Notes: a model not told the origin generated them from the sequence alone. A stretch of DNA of 64,000 nucleotides from Magnetovibrio sp. PR-2 (GCF_036689815.1 NZ_JBAHUR010000016.1:17377-81376); one strand, 5' to 3'. Shown: positions 34,197 to 41,772, counted from the first letter of the stretch. Program-made: numbers and translations.

Positions 34197-34879
34197 CCGA
34201 AGCCGTGCAAGACCAACCAAGCAGCTCCCCGAAGTTCGACATGAAGCCGCTTTTGTTGGCTTTGACCCTGACGGTATTCTCCACCGTTGCCGCAGGCTTG
34301 TTGGCCGTGGGCGATACAAAAACGCGCCCAGAAATTGCTTTGCGTCTGCAAGAAGACCTCAACGCCATTTTGGCCCAAGTGGTCCCACCAGAACTGCATG
34401 ACAATGAACTGTCCAAAGACTTATTGACTATGCCCGGTGTTCATGGCGAGGACATCACCGTCTACCGCGCACGCAAAGACGACCAGATCATCGGTTTTGC
34501 CTTTCCAACCACAGCCCCCAATGGCTACGCCGGTCCGGTTGAATTGGTCATGGGGGTCAGCAGCCAAGGTGAAATCCTAGGCGTGCGCGTGTTGTCCCAC
34601 ACCGAAACACCGGGCCTGGGTGACAAAATTGAAGTCGCCAAAGATGATTGGGTTTTGAGCTTCAACGGCAAATCCTTCGCCAACTTGGCTTATGAGCTTT
34701 GGGGCGTGAAAAAAGACGGCGGTGTGTTCGATCAATTCAGCGGTGCAACCATCACACCGCGCATCGTTGTGGCGGCTGTCAAAGAGGGCTTGGATTTTTT
34801 CCACAACAACCAAGCCAAATTGTTCGCAGCTCCAAAACCTGTCGAGGTCAAACCTGCTGAAGACGGAGAAAAACAATGA
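34193..34879 (+). CDS. rnfG: RnfG, flavinylated periplasmic subunit
   Basis: 228 residues. One N-terminal membrane helix (LLLALTLTVFSTVAAGLLAVG) anchors a periplasmic FMN-binding domain. The ApbE target is FSGATITPR near residue 182. HTETPGLGDKIE is the family motif. It overlaps rnfD and rnfE by 4 bp each. Confidence 0.94.
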   Translation: MTEAVQDQPSSSPKFDMKPLLLALTLTVFSTVAAGLLAVGDTKTRPEIALRLQEDLNAILAQVVPPELHDNELSKDLLTMPGVHGEDITVYRARKDDQIIGFAFPTTAPNGYAGPVELVMGVSSQGEILGVRVLSHTETPGLGDKIEVAKDDWVLSFNGKSFANLAYELWGVKKDGGVFDQFSGATITPRIVVAAVKEGLDFFHNNQAKLFAAPKPVEVKPAEDGEKQ

Positions 34880-35619
34880 GCGATCTGACTCCGGAAGCAG
34901 AAGTTGAAGAAGACGCACCTGCGCGCGAAAAGCACGACTACAAAACCATCGCAATGGACGGGTTTTGGGACAACAACGTTGTGTTTTCCCAACTGTTGGC
35001 GCTGTGCCCTCTTCTGGCGGTTACGGGCACAGCGACCAATGGTCTCGGCATGGGATTGGCGTCTACGGCTGTGATGATTGGTTCTGGCTTTGCCATTGCG
35101 GCGCTTCGCGGCGTCATTCCGTCGGACGTGCGCATCCCTGCGTTTATCTTGGTGATCGCGACGTTGGTGACGTTGGTCGATATGGCTATGAACGCCTGGG
35201 TGCACGAACTGCACAAAGTCTTGGGCCTGTTTATCCCGCTGATCGTGACCAACTGCGCCATCTTGGGCCGAGCAGAAATTTTTGCCTACAAAAAGCCCAT
35301 TGCGCCGTCAACGTTTGACGGCTTGATGATGGGCGTCGGGTTTACCTTCGTCCTGGTCGTTTTGGGCGCCGTGCGCGAAGTTTTGGGCGCAGGCACCTTA
35401 TTTGCCGGAGCGTCTTTGTTGCTGGGTGATGCGTTTAAGGTCATCGAAATGAACATCCCCGAATTTGACGGCATGCTGTTGTTTGCCCTGCCGCCCGGCG
35501 GGTTCATCGTTTTGGGTTTCTTGCTGGCCGGCAAACGCGTTTTGGACGAACGTATGACGGAATGGCGCGATGGCCGCAAAGCTATTCAGAACGACACGCC
35601 CGCGTGTCACACGGTCTAA
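34876..35619 (+). CDS. rnfE: RnfE, membrane subunit
   Basis: 247 residues, six membrane segments, homologous to RnfA. Motifs are NVVFSQLLALCPLLAVTGTATNG-type near 35-55 and LIVTNCAILGRAEIFA near 118. An acidic N-terminal tail of about 30 residues precedes the first helix. Confidence 0.94.
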   Translation: MSDLTPEAEVEEDAPAREKHDYKTIAMDGFWDNNVVFSQLLALCPLLAVTGTATNGLGMGLASTAVMIGSGFAIAALRGVIPSDVRIPAFILVIATLVTLVDMAMNAWVHELHKVLGLFIPLIVTNCAILGRAEIFAYKKPIAPSTFDGLMMGVGFTFVLVVLGAVREVLGAGTLFAGASLLLGDAFKVIEMNIPEFDGMLLFALPPGGFIVLGFLLAGKRVLDERMTEWRDGRKAIQNDTPACHTV

Positions 35620-35638
35620 TTATTGGAGGTACTGATCC

Positions 35639-35899
35639 ATGATCATCGGTGTCGCTTATGCCAAAGCTTCTCAGCAAGTTTGGACCAACATTGAACTTCC
35701 CGACGGTGCAACGGTGAAAGACGCCATCGAAGCTTCTGGCATTTTGGGTAAGTTCCCCGAAATCGATTTGGAAGAACAAGAGGTCGGTGTGTTCGGCAAG
35801 CTGACCAAGTTGGATGCTGCCCTGAACGATGGTGACCGGGTCGAAATTTACCGCCCCATCATCGCCGACCCCGATATGGTGGAACGTCGCGACCAATAA
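35639..35899 (+). CDS. rnfH: RnfH, ubiquitin-like protein
   Basis: 86 residues, beta-grasp family. It has VAYAKASQQVWTNIELPDGATVKDAIEASG, GVFGKLTKLDAALNDGDRVEIYRP and a C-terminal ADPDMVERRDQ. GGAGG precedes the ATG. It ends the core rnf operon; the precise role is unknown. Confidence 0.9.
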   Translation: MIIGVAYAKASQQVWTNIELPDGATVKDAIEASGILGKFPEIDLEEQEVGVFGKLTKLDAALNDGDRVEIYRPIIADPDMVERRDQ

Positions 35900-35901
35900 T
35901 C

Positions 35902-36240
35902 ATGCCCTTGCCCCCGCCCACATTGGAAGATTACGTGCGTTTGTTCGAGCCCTATGGCGAGGATTTAAGCACGGCTTATCTCAAACCCAATGACGAACGC
36001 TATCTGTTTGTCTTTGAGCAGGCCGTTCGTATGTTGGCGACACCGTCCCAATTCAACGCTTCGCTGCCCCGCCCGTTCTGCATCACGGCACAGAAGTACC
36101 TCGCAGGCGATGAGCGCACCACGCGGCACATGAACTACCCTGAGAACCAGCATTTTATGTTGAGCGACTTATATGATTTTGTGATGCTTAAAAAAGCGCG
36201 AGCAAAACACAGCTCAAACGAACACGATCAAGAAGCTTGA
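35902..36240 (+). CDS. hypothetical protein after rnfH
   Basis: 112 residues, soluble, no motif I recognise. It contains YVRLFEPYGEDLSTAYLKPNDERYLF and HFMLSDLYDFVMLKKA. It starts 2 bp after rnfH, so co-transcription with rnf is likely. Its 3' end overlaps convergent nsrR by 13 bp. Confidence 0.65.
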   Translation: MPLPPPTLEDYVRLFEPYGEDLSTAYLKPNDERYLFVFEQAVRMLATPSQFNASLPRPFCITAQKYLAGDERTTRHMNYPENQHFMLSDLYDFVMLKKARAKHSSNEHDQEA

Positions 36241-36650
36241 GCCTTCACTCTCTTCACCATCATGTCGGCTAAGGTGTAGCTATCCAGAACATTCATGAAG
36301 CTTTTGCGCGCTTCGGCGAACACACCCGTCAAACGGCAATCCCCCATTAAGGGACATTTGCTGGTTTCAGGGTCGAAACATTCTTGAATGTTCATGTGAG
36401 GCTCAGTCAATTTGACAACTGCCGCAATGCTTATGTCTTCAGGCGCCTTCGCCAACCGGACACCACCCGATTTCCCACGCACCGTTTTGATGTAACCATT
36501 GGCACCGAGGTTGTGCACGACTTTGACCATGTGATTTCGCGAAACACCATAGTGTTCGGAAATCTCTGTTACAGTCACCAAACGGCCCGGTTGATCTGCA
36601 ATGTAGAGCAGCGCGCGCAACGAAAAGTCGGTGTAAGATGTCAATTGCAT
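36228..36650 (-). CDS. nsrR: NsrR-like Rrf2-family regulator
   Basis: 140 residues. The N-terminus MQLTSYTDFSLRALLYIA and HTH VSRNHMVKVVHNLGANGYI closely match NsrR, a NO-sensing repressor. The three Fe-S cysteines are in ECFDPETSKCPLMGDC (spacing 7 and 5, as also in RirA). NO sensing fits NsrR; RirA-type iron sensing is less likely given the N-terminus. It ends the nif/rnf block and points toward it. Confidence 0.85.
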   Translation of the reverse strand: MQLTSYTDFSLRALLYIADQPGRLVTVTEISEHYGVSRNHMVKVVHNLGANGYIKTVRGKSGGVRLAKAPEDISIAAVVKLTEPHMNIQECFDPETSKCPLMGDCRLTGVFAEARKSFMNVLDSYTLADMMVKRVKAQAS

Positions 36651-37077
36651 GCCAGGAGTATAGAGCTCTTCATCAAGCTTTCAACACAACTGTTATAGGT
36701 TGATGACCACTAATTCACACAGGCTTTGGTGATGGCCGTTCCGAGTGCCAAACTGTCACCGTTAGATATGATTTTCAAATCAATCAAAACAAGACGGCAA
36801 ATGTCCAGCACGAAACAAAGAGCCCTGGACGCTCTGTCTCGAACGCGTTTCATAACGCTCAACAACAAGCCTCTACAGGGGGTAAGAAAGGCTGGTTTGC
36901 ATAACGGATTTGTGAATAAAAAAACGCCCGCAAAGCGAATTTTGCCTGCGTTTTCTTGCATTTTCTAACCGATTTAATGCGCAGCAGCACCTTCCGCGCC
37001 TAGCCCCGTTTGCCACCGTCTTCAAATTGACAGTCGAAATTCCAGTATTTTCGAAAGTGACTCGTTTTAAGGAGAGA
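36651..37077. other. intergenic gap with terminator hairpin
   Basis: No convincing gene. Frames of about 80 residues exist on both strands but lack homology or ribosome sites. It contains the hairpin at 36921-36954. Confidence 0.6.
36921..36954 (-). terminator. terminator downstream of the tRNA-Leu locus
   Basis: On the minus strand AAAACGC pairs with GCGTTTT around an inner GCAAA/TTTGC stem, followed by TTTTTTTATT. It would end transcripts coming from the tRNA-Leu locus. Confidence 0.75.
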
Positions 37078-37135
37078 TGGTGCGGGCGGCCGGACTTGAA
37101 CCGGCAAGGCCTTGCGGCCGACAGATTTTAAGTCT
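37078..37135 (-). pseudogene. 3' part of a split tRNA-Leu(UAA) gene
   Basis: It contains part of the anticodon stem-loop (AGACTTAAAATCT), variable arm GGCC-GCAA-GGCC, T-arm with TTCAAGT and acceptor CGCCCGC-ACCA. The 5' half is missing here and lies at 38533-38571. AGACTTAAAA at 37126-37135 is the direct repeat shared with that half. The two halves rejoin to a normal tRNA-Leu(UAA) without gap. Confidence 0.88.
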
Positions 37136-37219
37136 CGACTGTGCACAGTAACATATTGATACAAAAAGCGTATTTCCAGCACACGAAAAACTGTATCGAA
37201 ACAGTGTACTGAACGATCA

Positions 37220-38077
37220 TTATTTGAATAGCGTGAGAATTACCGACACGAACGTATCAAGTGCGGGTACAGACAAAAGTGTAAAGCCAATCGCATAAAA
37301 AGCAACTGCTGCATGACGAACGTAATAGTTTTGATCTGTTAAAGCAGCATACTCTTCTGCCATAACATAAGCTGTACCCCCACTATACAAATCCTCATGC
37401 CTTTCGACATAATGAGCAATAGTCAACTCAATATCTTTTCTCTGACCATCCGTTTCAATGTGCTTATCAATTAAATTTGCAAACACTTCCTGGTAATCAC
37501 TAAACACAAGACTACCATTTTTTTGAGCTTCGGCCTTGCCATTTTCCTTTTCCTCGCATGTTTCAAAAAATACAAACGAAGTTAGATTATATTTATCTGA
37601 AAGATAGCTTTCGTATTCATTCTGCAAAATCTCTTGGCGCAAATCCCGCGCCATATTTTTTGTAGTGACACGTTCTTCGTGCTCAACATACTCAGATTTT
37701 GATCCAAAGAGTTTAATCAGCTTAGGGCAAAAGAGCTGGAATAAAATTGATCCCACTGCAATGGACGTTAGCCCAAAGTAAAACAGGTATAAGCGATAAC
37801 TTATTTCCAAGTCTGCGTTACCGCTATAACCTAGGAGGTGAAGCAGTGGTGACTGACCAATAATGTCAGCAGACATTGCGGCTAGCTCAATCAACTTTTT
37901 ATTGAAAAGTATAAAATACCCAAAAAGAGGGATGAGAACTGTCGACTTAACTAGTCGAGAGTTACCCAAACGTCGCAACTCCGTCCAATCGCTCAGTTGA
38001 CGCAAGAACACGAGATAGACGCCAGTGGTTCCGTTTCGTTTGTATGTGAACCTACGGAAAAATTTAGCGAGGTACAT
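37220..38077 (-). CDS. unknown membrane protein carried by the tRNA-Leu insertion
   Basis: 285 residues from ATG 38077. Three or more hydrophobic segments: about 45-65 (STVLIPLFGYFILFNKKLI), 95-120 (LYLFYFGLTSIAVGSILFQL) and a C-terminal 255-285. A charged soluble region of about 130 residues (KSEYVEHEERVTTKN ... ERHEDLYSGG) lies between. AT-rich codon use differs strongly from its neighbours, a sign of transfer. I know no family. It starts 20 bp after the intron-bearing tRNA. Confidence 0.75.
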   Translation of the reverse strand: MYLAKFFRRFTYKRNGTTGVYLVFLRQLSDWTELRRLGNSRLVKSTVLIPLFGYFILFNKKLIELAAMSADIIGQSPLLHLLGYSGNADLEISYRLYLFYFGLTSIAVGSILFQLFCPKLIKLFGSKSEYVEHEERVTTKNMARDLRQEILQNEYESYLSDKYNLTSFVFFETCEEKENGKAEAQKNGSLVFSDYQEVFANLIDKHIETDGQRKDIELTIAHYVERHEDLYSGGTAYVMAEEYAALTDQNYYVRHAAVAFYAIGFTLLSVPALDTFVSVILTLFK

Positions 38078-38096
38078 TATCAATGCTCTAAGTAAA

Positions 38097-38398
38097 TGGT
38101 GCGGGCGGCCGGACTTGAACCGGCAAGGCCTTGCGGCCGACAGATTTTCTTACCAACTACGACTTTCGTCGCCACGAAATAGTGTTTGTGGCCTGGACTT
38201 TCTCTTCACCATAACATCTCGCCTTAGGTGCTGCCCGTCAAGTCTCTACACGTTCCCATTGATGGGCTTCGCTCGGGATTGCCATGTCAAAATTGACGAA
38301 AGGTTTCCCCGAATTTGAGCAGTTCTACTCCCACCGTTTCCGATGGGGCACTCAATTTTTCATAAGTCTGTTGTGTTTACCAATTTCACCACGCCCGC
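38097..38398 (-). tRNA. tRNA-Leu(UAA) with group I intron
   Basis: Exon 1 is 38398-38364, with GCGGGCG acceptor and D-arm with AATTGGTAAA. Exon 2 is 38148-38097, with AAAATCTGT, GGCC-GCAA-GGCC variable arm, TTCAAGT T-loop and CCA. Joined they form an anticodon loop CTTAAAA and a standard 87-nt tRNA-Leu with encoded CCA. The intron splits the anticodon after U34, as in cyanobacterial tRNA-Leu(UAA). Exons are identical to the split copies at 37078 and 38533. Confidence 0.92.
38149..38363 (-). other. group I intron (IC3-like), 215 nt
   Basis: Core elements are visible on the minus strand. P4-P6 sequences are AAATTCGGGGAAACC and GGCAATCCCGAGC; R is GTGTAGAGACTTGACGGG; P8 is CACC/GGTG; S is AAGAGAAAGTCCAGG, pairing GACTT with AAGTC in P7. 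A CGAC-GAAA-GUCG hairpin follows near the 3' end. The last base is G (omega G), and exon 1 ends in U. Core sequence and size resemble the Azoarcus tRNA-Ile intron (about 205 nt). No endonuclease ORF lies inside. Confidence 0.9.
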
Positions 38399-38459
38399 AT
38401 AATTTTTAATGCTGCAAGAAAAACAACATTATTCATCCACGAAGCTAGAACATATCTCC

Positions 38460-38484
38460 TGTACTAACTGTACCATAACTGTAC
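38460..38484. repeat. three TGTAC repeats near the insertion end
   Basis: TGTAC occurs at 38460, 38469 and 38480, each in a CTGTAC context, in the AT-rich gap between the split 5' half and the intron-bearing tRNA. A fourth lies at 37205-37209 near the other end. They may be integrase arm sites or promoter-proximal repeats. Confidence 0.4.
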
Positions 38485-38532
38485 TACGTCAATTTTACAA
38501 CAAAATCAATAACTTAATGCAAAAAATATATT

Positions 38533-38571
38533 TTTTAAGTCTGTTGTGTTTACCAATTTCACCACGCCCGC
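38533..38571 (-). pseudogene. 5' part of a split tRNA-Leu(UAA) gene
   Basis: Minus strand from 38571 reads acceptor GCGGGCG, TG, D-arm and ACAGACTT, then departs into AAAAAATATAT. It is identical to exon 1 of the intron-bearing copy. Its partner 3' half lies 1.4 kb away at 37078. The sequence upstream is likely the native tRNA promoter, so transcription may run on into the insertion. Confidence 0.88.
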
Positions 38572-38646
38572 ATAAGGCCTAAGAATCGGTCCCCCGAACC
38601 TATTCAAAGCGAGCCCGAGTTGCAAGATCGAGTTGCACGGAACGGC

Positions 38647-39420
38647 TTATTTCAGCTCATCACCCTCGGTTTCACCGCGAATAACGTCACCGCCCACCGA
38701 TTCGATCAGCTCCACCAAAGCCTCACACGCCACGTCTACCGGCGCTTCGTCTTCGCCGCGGACTACCAAATTGGTGCCAAACTTGCCCATTTTCAAAAAC
38801 GGGTAGGAGCCAATGTCCACATCCGGGTGGGCTTTTTGCACGTCGCCCAGCTCAATCGCAATCATGCCTTCCGATATTCCGATGGTCGAAACCGTCTTCG
38901 AAACCAAAATTTTCCCACCCGCAAGGGTCCCTTTGATGCCGTCGAACATGGCCTGGGCGATTTTGGGCACGCCCGCCATGACATAAACGTTTTCCACGCG
39001 AAAGCCCGGCGCGACCGAGACGGGGTTATCGATAAGCTCCGCCCCGACAGGGGTTCTGGCCATCATCATGCGCGCTGGGTTGGCGCGGTCGCCGTAGTGG
39101 GCGAGCAAACGCCGCTCGGCTTCTGGGTTGATGCCGAAATCGAGCCCAAAGGCTTTGGCCACGCACGCGGCGGTAATATCATCGTGGGTCGAACCGATCC
39201 CGCCTGTGGTGAAGACATAAGTGTACTTCGCCCGGCAATGGTTGAGGGTTTCGATAATGACCTCTTCCACATCGGGAATAACCCGGCATTCTTTGAGCGG
39301 GATGCCGACTTTGGTGAGTTCCATCGCCAAATAGTTCAAATTGGCGTCTTTGGTGCGCCCGGACAACACTTCGTTACCGATGATCAGGACGCAAGCGGTG
39401 GCATTTTCAGAATTTGTCAT
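38647..39420 (-). CDS. CinA-type molybdopterin-binding domain protein
   Basis: 257 residues from ATG 39420. The N-terminal MocF/MoaB-like domain shows IIGNEVLSGRTKDANLNYLA and FTTGGIGSTHDDITAACVA (the molybdopterin-site GGxGxTxDD). It lacks the C-terminal amidase domain of full CinA. Alphaproteobacteria commonly encode this short form. It is probably cytosolic; its physiological role is not established. The longer open frame runs through a repeat and is not used. Confidence 0.85.
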   Translation of the reverse strand: MTNSENATACVLIIGNEVLSGRTKDANLNYLAMELTKVGIPLKECRVIPDVEEVIIETLNHCRAKYTYVFTTGGIGSTHDDITAACVAKAFGLDFGINPEAERRLLAHYGDRANPARMMMARTPVGAELIDNPVSVAPGFRVENVYVMAGVPKIAQAMFDGIKGTLAGGKILVSKTVSTIGISEGMIAIELGDVQKAHPDVDIGSYPFLKMGKFGTNLVVRGEDEAPVDVACEALVELIESVGGDVIRGETEGDELK

Positions 39421-39460
39421 GACCTTAATGTAAGAAGAACATCCAAGCTGCGCAATGCGC

Positions 39461-39545
39461 GGCTTGGCAAGCGCGACCGCGCGCCGGCGCTTATGCGCCG
39501 TGAGCCAAGGGGGGCGCAGCCGCCCGCCCGGCGTTTGAGGGGCAA
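39461..39545. repeat. GC-rich dispersed repeat, copy 1
   Basis: It shares GGCGCTTATGCGCCGTGAGC and flanking sequence with 50427-50509. A perfect GGCGC-TTAT-GCGCC hairpin lies at the centre, and the GAGGGGCAA end abuts the 3' end of the next minus-strand gene. It resembles REP-type elements. Confidence 0.75.
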
Positions 39546-40523
39546 CTAAAGATAATCCATCAACATGGCAACCAAAGGAATATCCGCCGGCGGCATGGGC
39601 AGTTGGTTTAAGCGGTTGGGCTTCACCCACTGAAGCTCTTGTCCCTCATGCCCCTTCACCGTGCCTGTCCACGTGCGGCAGAGATACAGCGGCATGATCA
39701 AATGGAAGCTTTCATAAGCATGGCTCGCAAACGTAAACGGGGCGAGGCAGCTTTCCGAGATATCGATGTCGAGTTCTTCTTTGAGCTCCCGCACCAAGGC
39801 GACTTCGGGTGTTTCGTCGTCATGCACCTTGCCGCCCGGAAACTCCCACAGGCCCGCCATGGACTTGCCTTCTGGCCGTTGCGCCATCAACACGCGCCCG
39901 TCGGTGTCGATCAAGGCCACAGCCGTGACCAACAGCTTGGGCTTAGCCGCTTCACGGGCGAACCAGTCTTCGGCCTTTTGCACGTAGATCTTGGCCTCGA
40001 CATTGGCGCAGCGCCCATGCATTTCGGTATTGATGTGGCTGTAGACAAACCCGGCCTTTTCCAGCACCCGGCCGGATGCGGGGTTGTCCGGGTGCACGCC
40101 GCCCGCCACTTGGGAGAGTTTGGCGCGTTCGAACGCAAAGCGCACGGCGGCCCGTGAGGCTTCTGTGCCAAAACCTTGGCCCCAAAAGTCTTTTCCCAGC
40201 CAATAGCCGAACGTGTTGTCGCCCGTGCCCATGTTCACATCAATGGTGCCGATCACATCGCCTTCGATGCGGCGCTCCATGGCAAAAACATGACGCGTGT
40301 TGGCATTGCGGTCCAGCATGACTTTTTCAATAAAGGCCTCGGCATCGCTCAAGGCATAGGGATAGGGCATGCGCTCGGTATAACGGCTGACACCCTCATC
40401 ATTGCAGAGCTCCACCAAGCGATCCGCATCGGCCTCTGTGAGACGGCGCAGGCGCAAGCGCGGCGTTTCCAGCACCGCGATGTTCACTGGCATCAATGCC
40501 GTCATACACCCCTGATCCGACAT
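39546..40523 (-). CDS. GNAT acetyltransferase-Nudix hydrolase fusion
   Basis: 325 residues. Residues 1-185 are a RimJ-like GNAT domain (LETPRLRLRRLTEADADRL, YWLGKDFWGQGFGTEA, NPASGRVLEKAGF). Residues 195-325 are a MutT-like Nudix domain with box GGKVHDDETPEVALVRELKEEL near 229 and RPEGKSMAGLWEFP. The Nudix part likely hydrolyses oxidised nucleotides. It begins 3 bp after argJ. ATG 40523 has an AGGT site; ATG 40505 or 40493 are alternatives. Confidence 0.88.
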   Translation of the reverse strand: MSDQGCMTALMPVNIAVLETPRLRLRRLTEADADRLVELCNDEGVSRYTERMPYPYALSDAEAFIEKVMLDRNANTRHVFAMERRIEGDVIGTIDVNMGTGDNTFGYWLGKDFWGQGFGTEASRAAVRFAFERAKLSQVAGGVHPDNPASGRVLEKAGFVYSHINTEMHGRCANVEAKIYVQKAEDWFAREAAKPKLLVTAVALIDTDGRVLMAQRPEGKSMAGLWEFPGGKVHDDETPEVALVRELKEELDIDISESCLAPFTFASHAYESFHLIMPLYLCRTWTGTVKGHEGQELQWVKPNRLNQLPMPPADIPLVAMLMDYL

Positions 40524-40526
40524 GGC

Positions 40527-41759
40527 TTAAGACCTGTAGTCGGCGTTGATGGAGATATAGCCGTGGGTCAAATCGCAGGTCCAAACCGTCGCATGACCAT
40601 CCGCAATGCCGACGTAGACTTCGATATGGATGTCTTGGCCCTTCATATGCTCGGCCACGGGTGTTTCATCGTAGCCTTCAACCCGCATACCGTCTTCGGT
40701 CAACTGAACGCCACCGATGCGGATGCCCAACTTGTCCCGGTCCGCCGCTTCGCCCGCTTTACCGACCGCCATGACGATCCGGCCCCAGTTGGCGTCTTCG
40801 CCGGCAATGGCGGTTTTGACCAAGGGGGAATTGGCAATGCACAGACCGATGCGTTTGGCCGCTTGGTCGTCTTCGGCACCTGTGACGTCGATGGTGATGA
40901 ACTTGGTCGCGCCCTCACCGTCTTTGACCACTTGGTGGGCGAGATCCATCAGCACCTCGTCGAAAGCAGCTTTGAATTCGGCCAAAATCGCATCGTCAGC
41001 AGAGCTTGGCGCTTCGTTACCGGCTTGGCCCGTAGCGAACGCCATCACGGTGTCTGACGTCGATGTGTCGCTGTCCACGGTGATGGAGTTGAACGATGCG
41101 TCCGAAGACGGGCTCAACAAGTCCTGCAAAACGTTCGCTGGAATGTTGGCGTCGGTGAAGACATAACCCAGCATGGTCGCCATGTCGGGCGCAATCATGC
41201 CCGAGCCTTTGACGATGCCGTTGATAACCACGTCCACGCCGCCGATGGAGGCGGTGCGCGACACGCCCTTGGCATAGGTGTCGGTGGTCATAATGGCGTT
41301 GGCAGCCGCTTCAAAGCTTGCCGTACCCAGCGCCGCCTTCAAATCGGGCATGACTTGGCACACCAAGTCGTGGGGCAACGGTTCACCGATGACGCCGGTG
41401 GAGGCACTGAAGACTTCTTTGGCTTCGCAGCCCACATGTTCGGCGACGGATGCCAGGATGTGGTCCACGCTTTCTTCACCGCGCTTTCCGGTAAACGCAT
41501 TGGCGTTGCCGCTGTTGACCACCAGGGCGCGGGCATAGCCGCCCGGCAGGTATTCCCGGCATTTCAGCACCGGGGCAGACGCCGTTTTGGATTTGGTGAA
41601 CACACCCGCGACCGTGGTGCCGGGCGCAAATTCGGCCAGCATGACATCCGTGCGGCCTTTGTACTTCACGCCCGCTTCGACGGTGGCAAAACGCACGCCG
41701 GCGATGTCCAACATCTTGGGAAAGCTGTCGGGTGCAAGGGGAGAAATCGTCATTTCCAT
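40527..41759 (-). CDS. argJ: ArgJ, ornithine acetyltransferase / glutamate N-acetyltransferase
   Basis: 410 residues. It recycles acetyl from N-acetylornithine to glutamate in arginine synthesis. The autoproteolysis site KGSGMIAPDMATMLGYVFTD carries the Thr-Met nucleophile region near 195. Other segments are VVNSGNANAFTGKRG and ANSPLVKTAIAGEDANWGRI. It lies between a parvulin gene (13 bp away) and the GNAT-Nudix gene. Confidence 0.95.
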   Translation of the reverse strand: MEMTISPLAPDSFPKMLDIAGVRFATVEAGVKYKGRTDVMLAEFAPGTTVAGVFTKSKTASAPVLKCREYLPGGYARALVVNSGNANAFTGKRGEESVDHILASVAEHVGCEAKEVFSASTGVIGEPLPHDLVCQVMPDLKAALGTASFEAAANAIMTTDTYAKGVSRTASIGGVDVVINGIVKGSGMIAPDMATMLGYVFTDANIPANVLQDLLSPSSDASFNSITVDSDTSTSDTVMAFATGQAGNEAPSSADDAILAEFKAAFDEVLMDLAHQVVKDGEGATKFITIDVTGAEDDQAAKRIGLCIANSPLVKTAIAGEDANWGRIVMAVGKAGEAADRDKLGIRIGGVQLTEDGMRVEGYDETPVAEHMKGQDIHIEVYVGIADGHATVWTCDLTHGYISINADYRS

Positions 41760-41772
41760 TGTATTTGTCCGT

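Larger units (their letters stand above)
37126..38542. mobile_element. insertion in tRNA-Leu(UAA) anticodon loop, 1.4 kb
   Basis: Bounded by the direct repeat TTTTAAGTCT (plus strand) at 37126-37135 and 38533-38542, which lies exactly in the anticodon stem-loop. Repeat-to-repeat length is 1,407 bp. The content is AT-rich compared with both sides: an unknown membrane-protein gene and a complete intron-bearing tRNA-Leu(UAA). No integrase or transposase is visible. The anticodon loop is a known core site for tyrosine integrases, so a trans-mobilised or decayed integrative element is inferred. Confidence 0.8.

Noticed and set aside
36710..36968. 80-residue frames on both strands
   Set aside because: They cross the terminator hairpin 36921-36954, lack ribosome sites and show low-complexity sequence.
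37078..38571. The two tRNA-Leu halves as a genuine split tRNA joined in trans
   Set aside because: A complete intron-bearing tRNA-Leu lies between them, the halves carry no complementary flanking stems that I can see, and the direct repeat fits insertion better.
39421..39630. N-terminal extension of the CinA-type protein
   Set aside because: It runs through the dispersed repeat and into the next gene, so it is not coding.
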